A stretch of DNA of 64,000 nt from Neonectria sp. B-13 (Eukaryota > Ascomycota > Sordariomycetes > Hypocreales > Nectriaceae). The DNA lies in the NCBI GenBank assembly GCA_002682825.1, contig NOKP01000010.1:1302001-1366000 (forward strand), in the 5' to 3' direction. Below the pieces are notes generated by a model, which searched no databases, was not told the origin of the DNA, and saw nothing but the letters and a program-made list of their open reading frames with translations. Below are positions 35,178-45,874 of the stretch, one piece after another; the first letter of the stretch is position 1; every line of letters begins with the position of its first letter. Made by a program: the position numbers and the translations under genes.

Positions 35178-36603
35178 ACAACCAAACAAGACAAACAAGA
35201 AATTTTAAAGCAAGAAAAATACCCCAGTCCCGCCACGATCCGGGACACGGCATCTGTACGATTGACGGACTCGGCGCGACGGCCTAGGCGTAAAGTAGGC
35301 GCAGGCGTAAGCATGGAACGCAGCACATGAGCTGAATGGATTGATTGATGGATGGATGGATTCCATTCGGGCTCACTGATGACGAAGTCTCTCCCGACTG
35401 CTCATGGTTGTCGGGTGCGTCTTTTGACGAATTCTCACCTTCTTGGATACTCTTTTCCCGTCCTGTCTCTCCCCCCATTTTGGATATTTCCATGCAAAAA
35501 GCATTGGAAACTGGGGGGCTTTCTAGAGCATACAGTTGGACGCGTCATCGGTATTCACCGAAACTAATTTCTTTAAGGCGTTGTTTCCCCTTGGTTGGAT
35601 TTTCTTTACTTGTCCATGACTATCTACCTTCTAGAGCTGGCGGGCGACTGTCGAGCGCTGCTCCTGTACATAGCAAATGCAGGCGGTTCACGGTTGGAAT
35701 GAACCATTACAAAAAGCAATTACCACGTCAACCTGTCTCTCCAATGCTGTCTACTGTGATTACTACAAAGTACGTAGAACCCGAATGCCTGTGGAGAATC
35801 ATTACACATGTCTGTCAATGGAGACCTTAATCCATTCCGAACTGGCTCACGCAGCCGTTTCAGGTCAACCCCACACCAGACAAATCGACGACGTCGAATC
35901 GTCAGCCGCCGAAACACACTTGAAGATTTGATTTGATTCAAAGCAATTTGGAAGGAATGAGCTGCAGGAGGCAAACGTGGGTCGCACTCAAGTCGGCGTC
36001 TCGCCTCATACCATGGGCGGCTAACATATGCGAGACACGCAAGAAACTAAAATGTAAGACAAAAGGCAGCCCATAGAGATCTTTACCTTTCCATGCGGAG
36101 TCTGATCATCATGCGACTCCTGATCATCGCCTTCGGTCTCAGCCATTCAGGTTGTCGGGACAAACTAAGAAAAGGACTGCATTGCTGAGGCATGATTCTC
36201 AGACATCGACATTCGTCATGGCGTTGGCTCGACGGCTCATCATGACAAAAGGGTTGGTGTCGCATCTGGCACTCTAGTCCAATCACCACGGAAAGCTATA
36301 AATATCTGCTACCTCAGAAGTCGCAGACCCAGAGGAAGTCTAAACTTGTTTGCCGCCACCATCGCACCGATCTGTGACGTACGTGCCTTGAAAGACATTA
36401 TGTGTAAGTATTAATTAAGGCTACCTTTTTCTTAATAGGTAAGGTACTTACTTAGGTATTGAGTGTCCGGGTAAGCCACTTCAAGTCTAAGGGTGCCCGA
36501 GATCTTATTGCCTCAGGGTTTTTCCCCTAAAGTCTTAATGCCTGAGGTAGGTCTACTCCTGAGGCCACAGCAACCCTTCCACAGAACACCAAATGCTTTG
36601 TTA
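35178..36603. other. Intergenic, border of the accessory patch
   Basis: 3' flank of the basic-protein gene, then unassigned sequence. From about 36400 the DNA is rich in CCTTA/TTAAG/GTACTTAC-type words, typical of low-constraint fungal intergenic sequence. No gene seen. Confidence 0.45.
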
Positions 36604-38350
36604 TTAATCATCCGAGTCTGAGCCAGAATCATCTGAATCGCTACTCTCCTGTCCTCGCCCCCTAAGATCAAGCTTTGAGAGCCCTGCATCATCATCCAGG
36701 TCGTCAACGCTCAGGTCCTCCCCCCAACCATCAACTTGTTCTCCCACATACAACTCGATGAACTCGTAGGCACGCTCCTCCAAGACTGATTTGAGGGAGC
36801 ACATGTCTGTAAGCACCAACTTGACGGCGGCATCGACATCGTGAAATGCCGTCAGCAGTCCATTCAGCACCGCCTCCCGCTGCTCCCGGCTTCCTGGCAT
36901 GCGCGACAACGAGTCGAGGACGATGAAGACGTTGTCCTGCTTAGATAACACGCGCAGGATCTCACGGGAGAGTCGAAGTGCCCTGGATAGTTTCTTATGG
37001 CACTTTCTGCCTCGTTCTGAGACGTCGAACGGGGGTATATTATCGTCACTCTTGCTTCGCAGAACCTACGTCAGTAGCTGCGCGTTGAGCGAGTTGAGCA
37101 TCCCCAGTGGGCCCGAGATATTCTCATCCAGCGATTCCACGGCACGAAGACCACAGTAGAAGGACAGCACAGTTAGTTTGGCTTGGTTAGCCCTGAGGCT
37201 CTTGGCCAGGAGCGCCGCTACAAAAGTGAGCGGGTTGAGAATCTCGTCCGGCGCATTTTCCGGCTCGATAACCAGCACCTGCGACTGCTTCTCCTGCAGC
37301 CAAGTCTGGATCTCCTCCGAGACTAGAATGTACCTGACCTTGTCTTTGTCGGTTGCTGAGAACAGCCCGAAGTTGTCGAGGCACTGCTCGATATCGCGCG
37401 ATGGGGCTGCGAAGTCCATACCTGGGAACATTTCTTGAATGAGCTCCAAATCGTCTCTCTCAGACCGACTGCTGTGTTTGCTCAGCGTCGACGCAGGTGC
37501 CCCCAATAGCTGTGGTCCTGGAGGTGCAGTGAGATATCGAGGAGTCTCGGCCTGATCAGGGTCCACTGGTTAACATTAGCCTGAGTGTTCTCTTAGGAAG
37601 CTTAGGAGATGTTCGCAAGCACCTCGTTTTATGTCGAAGCAGGGACTGCTGTTCAGGAAAGTGTAGTACTCGCTCACAAACCTTGCTTCCGAGTTGGACG
37701 CCAGGATTTTCTGCTGTATCTCCATCCTTCGAAGCAAGCGACGACTTTGGACACCGAATTCGTTCAGAACCGCTTGTTGCCATTCTCTGGTCGTCTTCTC
37801 ATTTTCTTGTTCGCTTTTCTCCATGTCTGGACACTTGTGAGTAAATATTAGCCACCCTTGCGAATCGCGGGTCCTCCCTCACCTGCAAGCTTTTGTTGGA
37901 TTTTGGAAATGTCAACACGTCCTTCCATTGTATTCTCCTCGATCCTACCCAGTCTTTGAGCAGCGCATAATTGACTCTCCGTCTTGAAATCGGCAAGGGC
38001 TGTGTCCAAAGCCGCAATTGCTTCGCTCACGTCGTGACCATATCTGCCGGCTTTAAGTGTCGCGGAGAAGCCCTTTTCTGTTTCAGAATCAGTGATCAAG
38101 ACAAGTCGCACCTCTGATGGACAAACGCACTAGCCATGCTCTTGTCAAGCTCCTTTACGATACAGTTCATCAGTGCGAAGACAGCAAGGAACACTGAATC
38201 GGCGCAGAAGTGCAGCCTTGGGGACTTGTACACTCCTAATACGACGCGGGTATTCTCAAGCTTCTGTAGAATAGCCAACACCGCCGTTGCTATCTCTTGG
38301 CGAAGACTGTCCGCTTGATATATGGCCTGTGATGGGTTCTTGCGCGCCAT
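36604..38350 (-). CDS. STAND/NACHT-like protein with degenerate, P-loop-less NTPase region
   Basis: Spliced on the minus strand: 38350-38131, 38077-37883, 37826-37623, 37565-37070, 36982-36604, coding 497 aa; all junctions hold frame, with one weak donor (GTGCTT at 37622). The N-terminus resembles the N-terminal domain of fungal STAND proteins: a helix, then VVLGVYKSPRLHFCADSVFL and AVFALMNCIVKELDKS. Where STAND proteins normally carry a P-loop after EIQTWLQEKQSQ, this one reads VLVIEPENAPDEILNPLTFV and has no GxxxxGK[ST]. A Walker-B-like strand remains (NVFIVLDSLSRMP ... AAVKLVLTDMCS). The protein ends in a Ser/Asp tail (QESSDSDDSGSDSDD). Full-length STAND sensors are longer and carry C-terminal repeats; none are here. 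It could be a regulatory decoy, a degenerate immune-type gene or a family with altered nucleotide binding. Its first 29 bases overlap the head-to-head AAA fragment. Confidence 0.6.
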
Positions 38351-39086
38351 AGAATACTACCAGGGTATTCTTTTCATTACAACAAATCGTGTCGGCGCTA
38401 TTGACGACGCCTTTCGTTCCCGGCTCCACCTGACGCTATACTACCCACCCTTGAGTAAGACGAAATCCCTCAAGATCTGGAGGATGAACCTCCGCCGGCT
38501 CAAAGAGCGAAGCGAAGCACGGTCAGATGAAGGGAAGCCAGGGATTGTTGTTCAACAGAAGAAGATTCTCGCGTTCGCGGACGCTTCGTTTGATGTTCTG
38601 CACTGGAATGGCCGGCAGATCCGTAACGCCTTCCAAACGGCTCTGCCCCTCGCCGAGTTCAATGTACGCGATAACGAGAACCCGATGCCTGTTGTCGGTA
38701 AGGACGAGTTTCGCACCATCGGGATCTCCCTGGAGCAATTCGACATGTACCTCAAACAGACACACGGTCTGGACGAGGAGCACATAGCACAGCGCGATCG
38801 CGTTCGGGTCGATACCGTCAACCTGAAAGGCTGCCTCGACAAAATGTTTGACTTGGAATCATCTGATTCAGACTCGGATTTGGACTTGGGTGATGAAGAC
38901 GATACAGACTCAGACAGGAAGGGCGATAAGGATGGCGATGACTCGGGCTCTTCAGATGAGTCCTCGCATAGCGATGCGAAGAAGAGAAGGAAGAAGTCCA
39001 AGAACAAGGGTAAATCAAAGGCTGATACGAGCGACAAATTGAAGGAGAAGAAAGAGAGGAGGAGGAAAAGGAGCGGTTCATCATGA
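38322..39086 (+). pseudogene. C-terminal half of a fungal AAA+ ATPase, 5' part missing
   Basis: Open frame of 254 codons from ATG at 38322. From about codon 6 it matches the second half of large fungal AAA+ ATPases: FLRAIEYYQGILFITTNRVG (sensor 1 region), AIDDAFRSRLHLTLYYPPLS (arginine-finger region), then the helical lid with WNGRQIRNAFQTALPLAEFN. The Walker A and Walker B segments that should precede this are absent; the sequence upstream belongs to the opposite-strand gene and an in-frame TGA lies just before the ATG. The C-terminus is an Asp/Ser-rich stretch followed by a Lys-rich tail (KKRRKKSKNKGKSKADTSDK). As it stands it cannot bind or hydrolyse ATP. A truncated remnant left by rearrangement is the simplest reading; expression as a stand-alone lid protein is possible. 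Confidence 0.65.
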
Positions 39087-39831
39087 TGAGTGAGCACTAA
39101 GACTTGGGGGTCCTTGGGCTTGTGCCCTTAGACCTTACGTCCTTAAACCCAGAATTTAAGCATAAATCCTTAATCGACATCATGAACAGTTTCTAAACCT
39201 ACTAGCCTTAGTTAAATATAGCTTTACTTTATACAATTCCAAAGTACTCAGTAAAGTCATTGTATTAATTCCTGTCTTCGGAAGTTTATTTATTTCATTC
39301 GCGCATGTGTTGTCTCGGAACTAATAGACTAGTGCTGAGGTTGGTTTGCAGGACTGGTAGTTGTGCCAAATATTATCACAACTAAGTCAATCATTATGCT
39401 ATTCCTTGCTGTTGATCATGTTCGAGCTTATACGAATGCATATACCCTACTTCCTTCCATCTTAAATATCAAGACCCACAACTAGCCAATAGCACTTTAA
39501 ACCCGTGGGGTGTAAAATGGGTGGAAGTTTTTGAGATGGAGCTTACCCTGAACCTCATCACAAATAAACCCATCTTCCATCTCAATGTCTACCCACAGCA
39601 CTGCTCGGAGGCACAAGAACTGCTTACGAGTTCTTCATTTCTTCGGTTTTAAATGAATGCGCAAGTCGATTAATAGATGGGAATCTCTTAACGTTGAAGC
39701 ATGAATAGCAGCTCCGCTTGCTGTATATAAAACACCGCCCAATGCAACCTGAACCAAACCCACCACCGGTCCAAAAACGCCCGTTGCCAGAAACCAAGCA
39801 ACACCTTGCAAACCAAAGCCCATCAGTTCAT
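39087..39831. other. Intergenic, AT-rich
   Basis: Spacer of 745 bases between the AAA fragment and the kinesin gene. Noticeably AT-rich from 39150 to 39500, without repeats or coding potential. Confidence 0.5.
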
Positions 39832-42017
39832 CTACACTACGAGTCCACCATATGCTTTTTCCACGGTGCGGCTCCCCATGCCTGGCACGGTGATAAGCTG
39901 CGCGAGGCTCTCGACGCGACCGCCATCTTCAGCGCTGACGAGTTCGAGGTGGTCGACGAGGTCGCGAGCCTTCTTGGCGCCAAAGCCAACGAGTCCCCGG
40001 ATCAGCTCGAGGTCACGCGAGTTGACAACGTCGAGAAGATGCTTCGTGCGTGGTGACGCAGGGCCGTCTTGCTCCGGGAGGAGGGCAAGCGTCTTGACCT
40101 TCAGCTTACGAGACTTGGGCTTGGGAGCAGGACGCACGAAAGACTCCTCGTCGACGTCAGCCTCGCCATTGTGGTAGTCACCCTCTTCGTCTTCGTAGAC
40201 GGGGCGTCGCTTCTTCTCAGTTCGGGGCTCATCACGATGCTCGGACGTGGCGGTGGCGGATACGTTCAAGCGAGTCCTTAACCTCTCGATCTTGGCCACC
40301 AGCTTCGCTTGGCCGGGGAAGTACGGCAGAGCCATCTCGTACATCTTCAATGCTGCCACGCCATCGCCTCGCTCCTTGTGCTGCCGGGCAGCCAGCAGAA
40401 ACCTCAAGCCATCCGACTTGGAATCGTCGCGCCACTCGTCACTATCGATGCGCTTCTCGAGGGCATCCAGACGTCGTTGCACGGCTTCGGTCATGTCAGG
40501 CTGAACATGCACTGGGGGATGTTGCACTGCCTTCTCAGCCGCCATCCGAGCAGCTAGGACCTCGCTGACTTTCCTCTCAACCATGGCCTCGATCTGAGCC
40601 GCAGACACCGTGGCAGGTGCTGCGCCTGTCGGTCTTGAGATCTTACTCGGCCTCGTAGTGAACTCGTTCTCAGAAGGTCGCTTGTTGGAGTTGGATCGGC
40701 GAACCAGGCCAGAGTTGGCGATGGGTCGCGTGGCGAGCGTGGGCTTTGTCTTGTCCGTGTAGACGCTGAACGCCTTGACGGGCTTGCTGGTCTCGGCAGC
40801 CTTGGTGGCTTCGGCAGCCTTGGCCGCGACGTTGCCGGTGTGGACGTTGTGCACATTGGCGATGGGGCGAAGAGCTTGTCGAGCGGCGGTGGCCCCCCCT
40901 AGAAGGCTCGAGTTCGTTCTAGGAACTTGCTTGAAGACGACTTCGTTCTCAATCTCCCGGACCTCGATTCGCTTCGCGCGAGAGCTGACGTTCAGACTGC
41001 TCAGAGTATCGAGATGGTAACTTCGCATAGGAGCGAGATTCAGAATCATGACGGTGATGCCCTTGTTCTGGCCCAAAGACAGGATACGCGTCATCTTCGA
41101 TTCGCGATACGGTATCCTCTTGTCGCCGCGGGAGATGGCATCGATACATTGGCTGAGGACGAATAGACTCTTGTTGATGGCAGCCGACTCGACCAGTCTC
41201 TCCTTGTCATTGTCGGTACGACGGTTATCTTCTGAGCCAGCCAGATCGATGGCCGAAGCTGTGCTCTCCTGCACCATATCCCCGGTGGTCTGCGTCAGCT
41301 TGACCCGTAGGATGGCATGGCTGCGACTGCTGTGGGCGTTGAGCTTGGTGGCGGCCGTGATGCGGTTGTTGTTGGACTCGATGTACAGCTTCTCAAAGTC
41401 CTTGAGGTCCTCGCACGACCGCTCCGACAGGCCGACGACGACAGTCCTTCCGTTGGCCTCAGCCCGCAGAGGCAGGCCCGTGGGGGTGCGCTTATCGAGA
41501 GGTTCGAGTAGGTCGTAGACCTTGTCGTTGTAGATTTCGTAGTACGACAAGGTGACCTGCACAGTTGTTTCGCCCTGGGAATCCTTCATGATCTTCTTGC
41601 CTCTCCGGAAGACACCGCTAAGTAACCGGGGAATCACCCCACGGTCTGCCAGCTTCAGCCCGCCTCGCATTGTGTGCGTCTTGCCGGTGCCGGTGACACC
41701 GTAGGCGAAGAGCGTGACATCGATGCCTTGGAAGAGCGACTTTAGATACGGGGCCACTGCTCAAGTCAATACACGATACACTACCAGCGTACCCAAGATC
41801 TCGCACCTTCTGAAGTAAACAGTCCCTCCTGGGTGGTGGACTGGTCGTAGACGCCATTGAAGGCGAACGAGAACTCCTCGGCCTCCTTCTTGGGGTTTGG
41901 GATCTTGACGATGGTGTTGGGTTTGCTGGGATCGACACTTTCGGCACGGACAATGATGTCCTTGTCGAGCTCATTCTCGAGGAGCGGCCGTATTCGTGCG
42001 ACGACGCGAACAGACAT
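39832..42017 (-). CDS. Kinesin-10 (KIF22/Kid/NOD-type) motor with C-terminal helix-hairpin-helix
   Basis: Microtubule motor probably acting on chromosomes in mitosis. Spliced on the minus strand: 42017-41807 and 41756-39832, coding 711 aa. The motor domain is N-terminal: MSVRVVARIRPLLENELDKD, P-loop GVTGTGKTHT at about residues 90-99, switch I NAHSSRSHAIL, switch II IDLAGSEDNRR and the neck-proximal block RIPYRESKMTRIL. The middle is basic and low in order; a short coiled coil lies around VQRRLDALEKRIDSDEWRDD, and a TPR-like segment follows (RFLLAARQHKERGDGVAALK). The C-terminal 65 residues form a helix-hairpin-helix DNA-binding region (LIRGLVGFGAKKARDLVDHL, then LITVPGMGSRTVEKAYGGLV), the domain arrangement of animal KIF22/Kid. 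Divergent from AIM24 with 522 bases between starts. Confidence 0.9.
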
Positions 42018-42539
42018 GGCGGCTGAATTGATTGAGTGGTGGGCGACAGCGGAGGAGAGACGCAGGAGAGAGCGTAGCGGAGAGAAGGTTTCGGCAGCGT
42101 CGCGGGAAAGAAGAAGTCTGAACCTACCAATCTGGCCGCATGACAGGTCTGGATGGTTAGTAGGCGAGTTACTGCAGGTTTGCTATAGCCAAGGGTTTGT
42201 GGTGGTTGCGGTCTGCGCTAGCCGAGCATCGAAGGCGATACAACAGAGACAAAGACGGTGAGGTTGACCCGGCAACGGCACGTGATAGCTAAGCTCAGGC
42301 TACTAGTAATACCTAAGCTCAGGCTACCTACTTACTTACTACTATACCTAAGTAGTCTAGCGCACACCGGGCACCCGCCGCAGCGAATGGTGACGTCGGA
42401 GCACGGGAAAAGCCGTCCTGCGGCTATCACGCTTTTCTGGCGCAATCACGGGCCGTGCCAAGTGCAAGCTGGAAGGCGAAAAAAAAAGGCCAATTCAACA
42501 TCCCCACGATCCAAGAAGTTCCAGCTTCACGCCGACACA
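42018..42539. promoter_or_regulatory. Divergent promoter region, kinesin-10 / AIM24
   Basis: 522 bases separate the two start codons, so both promoters must lie here or overlap. It contains a 15-bp perfect direct repeat CTAAGCTCAGGCTAC at 42289-42303 and 42313-42327 (24-bp spacing) and a short TACTTAC-type run after it. Confidence 0.55.
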
Positions 42540-43845
42540 ATGCGAGGCCAATCGCCGCTTCTGAAGACGGCACGCGGCCTGCAGCTGCGGCCACGCTCGG
42601 CGCCGTCGTACGTCTGCCGGCAGTGCAGGGCCATCCAGATCAGCGCCGCGCCGACCACGGACTCGCCCAAGGCCGGCGGCGATGCCTTTGGAGCTCCGGC
42701 CGACGCGCGGGATTCCGCCGGTAGGCCTGCGCCCTGCCATTGACTTGCGGGACCACGACGATACTGACTGGATCTTGCTGCAGATGCCCGCTTCGAGGTC
42801 CTCGGCGCCCCGTACTCGCTGCTGTCCGTGACGCTCTCGGCGTCGCAGAAGCTCTACACCAGACGAGGCACCTTGGTCGGTGTTGCTGGGAAGCCCGAGA
42901 ACGTAGGCCATTGGATCACCAAACCTCGCCGAGAAACTGTCTGACCCTTCCTCGCAGGCCCAATCCACCCTCTCCGTCCTGAACCCTACTACGCGAGCTC
43001 TCCTCGGAGTGCCCTTCCTCTACCAGCGAATCTCCGCCACGGCCCCAATCACGGCCCTCATTTCGACCAAGTCGCCCATAACCTCATTCTCGGTTCTGCG
43101 CCTCGATGGTACGACGGATTGGATGGTCGCACAGCGAAACGCACTGCTGGCGTGGACGGGACACACGCTCTCGCCATCGATGAGGATCCAGAGGAACCTG
43201 TCGTTGGCGCACTGGGGCAGCACTCACCTGACAGGTCGAGGCCTAGCTGCTCTCTCGGCGCCGGGACAGATCTATAAGCTTACGCTGAAGGAGGGCGAGG
43301 AGTTTGTGGCGCATCCCGGAAGCGTGGTGGCTTACACGGTGTCAAGAAACCCTCCGCAGCCATTCCGGTTCAAGAGCTCAAGCTTGCGCCTCCAGGTCCC
43401 CTCGCTGACTAAATGGATCCCGGAGACGGAGTTCATGACGACCATCCGCAATTCCAGCGCCTACAAGTATGCTGCGCGTGTCCTCTACAACTTGCGAACC
43501 ACAACGCGGCGGACCATTTGGGGCGACCGCCTCTTCCTACAGTTCCACGGCCCGAGCACCATCCTCATGTCCAGCCGGGGCGTCCGCGTGTCGGACGTGC
43601 TGACCAAGGAGCAGGTGAACGAGATAGCAGATGCTCCCGCGGGCGTGCTTGCAGAGGCTTTGGAGCTGCCGGACAAGCCCAAGGCACTGGAGGCCGCAAA
43701 GGCGACTGAGACAACTGCGGAGACGCAGACGACGGAGTCGACCAAGCAGGAGCAGAGCGTGAGTGCCATCCACGTGGCCGCGGTGCACCAGGACGGCAAG
43801 GTGACGTTTGAGGACTCAAAGGGGCTCAAGGAGTTCATCCGATGA
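42540..43845 (+). CDS. aim24: AIM24 family mitochondrial inner-membrane protein
   Basis: AIM24 (Fmp26) is an inner-membrane protein that in yeast helps stabilise MICOS and normal cristae. Spliced: 42540-42720, 42784-42902, 42958-43845, coding 395 aa. The start [20 protein letters not shown] is Arg-rich and lacks acids, a mitochondrial presequence. The AIM24 (DUF124-type) beta-helix fold begins at [20 protein letters not shown] (exon 2) and continues with [37 protein letters not shown] and [19 protein letters not shown], later [20 protein letters not shown]. The C-terminal 90 residues are Ala/Glu/Thr-rich and variable. Both introns are short (62 and 55 nt) with standard borders. Confidence 0.9.
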
Positions 43846-45874
43846 GGAGATGCGAGAATGAGCAGGTTAAGCCATGCTCGATGTGCCATCGTATCGTGAT
43901 AGAGGAGGCGGTTCCTGTGTACCAATAGTCATACCTATGTCGACAAGATGTTTACATGATATCACATGCCATCCCACTTGAATCATGCCACATGAGTTAG
44001 ATATCCCACTCCTTAAGTGCCAGCGGCGTACCTAACAGGGATCAAAGCCAATGGAAGTACATGAGATAGGCGGTACTCCAGTTTGTGTTGATAGATGGTG
44101 TGAGCGGAAGTACTGTCAATCACTCTGGCTACATTTTTCTCTCTCTGCGCACCTAAGGAGATAAGTCAGCATCTGATCCAAGTGAGTTGACCCAAGTAAC
44201 GTTAGTTAAGCTTCTGATCCAATAAGCATCTGATCCACATTGGGTATAACATGGCATGTGGTCTTGATGACGACAACGATGGACTCCTAGCAACACGCCC
44301 TAGACTAATTTGACAGGCAAATGCCTACTCCGATCGGATCGGATCTGACCGGACAATTGAAACGGACGGACAATTCACACTTCGGCGTGCCACAGAACAG
44401 CCCCGTAAATTAGTTACAACCTGGCGGGTGCCTTCCGTCTCATACGTTGCTTATTCAATCACTATGCAACCATGCTGATCCGTAAGCACTTGTCTCCTCC
44501 CCGGAGTCTGGTCTAGGGAAAAGGGCATTTTCCTCAATAGAGAGAAGCGTGATGTACTACGCTATTCGTGCTGTAGAGCCCAGGTTCCCAGAGCATGTAC
44601 AGCACGTAGTCTACTCTGTGTGGTTTGTGGTGGTGTGGATCGTCCGTTCGTTCGTTCGTTCGTTCTGCGTTGGGTTTAGGTCCGTCGCGGCTCGGCCTCT
44701 CGCCCTTAACTCCAGGAGCCGAGATGGGAATGCGATCGGATGGGCCTTGGTAATTGGGACAGGGGGCAGCCCTATAGATGGGCCCTGGGTTTGGCCTGGG
44801 GAAAAGAAGGGACGACGGATGCTTGAATGTGTGCATTGAATTCCAGTAATTTGGTGTTTGGAGGAGACTCAAGATGGAGGATGTCTGTCAAGTTGTCAGT
44901 TTAGCTAGTTAGTTGGGTGTAAGTGGAAAAGGAGATGGAGATGGCATCCAGCAACTCAACATTGTTTGTTCTCTAGCAAGCCAAGAGACGGCCAGAAACA
45001 CCGTCCAAAGCCGTAGAGAAAAGTCTTCCTCCTCAACATGCCATCTCCATTGCGAGATCCAAGCTGGCTCGATCCACGATGACGATGAGGCTCGGCTTTC
45101 CGACACAAAACACCATCAAACTCCGACCATTCTCACCAGGACCAGGACCAGGACCAGGACCCTTGAAACAACCCTGGCCTGACTCACGCCGACTGGCCAA
45201 AGGAGAGCCAGCCTGTCCCGCTCCCGTCCTTTTTCCCAATCAAGCAATTCATTAATTCCGGGGATAACGTTGAAGCTCACGTTCTTTTGCGTTACGATCC
45301 AAAGGCCGAAGCCGAAAATGAGCAAGCAGCACACACGCGCGCAAACGCCCGCCAAACAAACCGACCTACTCCCCTTAGTCTGCTTATTGCCTTGGGAACA
45401 GCGGGCTAAGTATGCAATCGCCGCGAGGTGAAGAGCGAGCCGAGCGACAACTGGGGAATTAAGTATCAAGCCCGCCATTTGATAAATATCTGGGGCGTCT
45501 CGTCTCCTTTTGCTCCAATACCACCCTCGTGCCAAGCCAAACATCGTCGACGCCCGTCAAACATCCCGTCAAACCTCCCCGTCCTAACAATACTTGGGGA
45601 TTTTTCATTTTCTCCATTGATTGTTAGCACCCCCAACACCGCCATAGTTGAATACCCCGGCCTGGCGCGCATTACAGGACCGGCCTGGACTTTTCGCACC
45701 TTGTCGCCGCCACTCACTCGCTCACTCACAACTCACTCACACCTCACTCTACCGTTCACTTCAGCCTCAGATCTTCAACAGAGGGAAAAATATAAAAAAG
45801 GGAGAAGACCTAAGAGAGGTCATCTTCAATTCTCAACCTCACGTCCTCCTCCCACTGCTGCACCCTCACACAAC
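43846..45874. other. Intergenic, 2 kb, with two microsatellites
   Basis: No gene seen. Contains (CGTT)n at about 44645-44665 and four copies of ACCAGG at 45135-45158. The 3' part is the MFS gene promoter and leader: TATAAAAAA at 45791 lies 84 bases before its ATG. Confidence 0.5.

Noticed and set aside
38078..38111. A 34-nt intron in the STAND-like gene
   Set aside because: Too short and out of frame; donor GTGCGT at 38130 with the same acceptor gives a 53-nt intron in frame.
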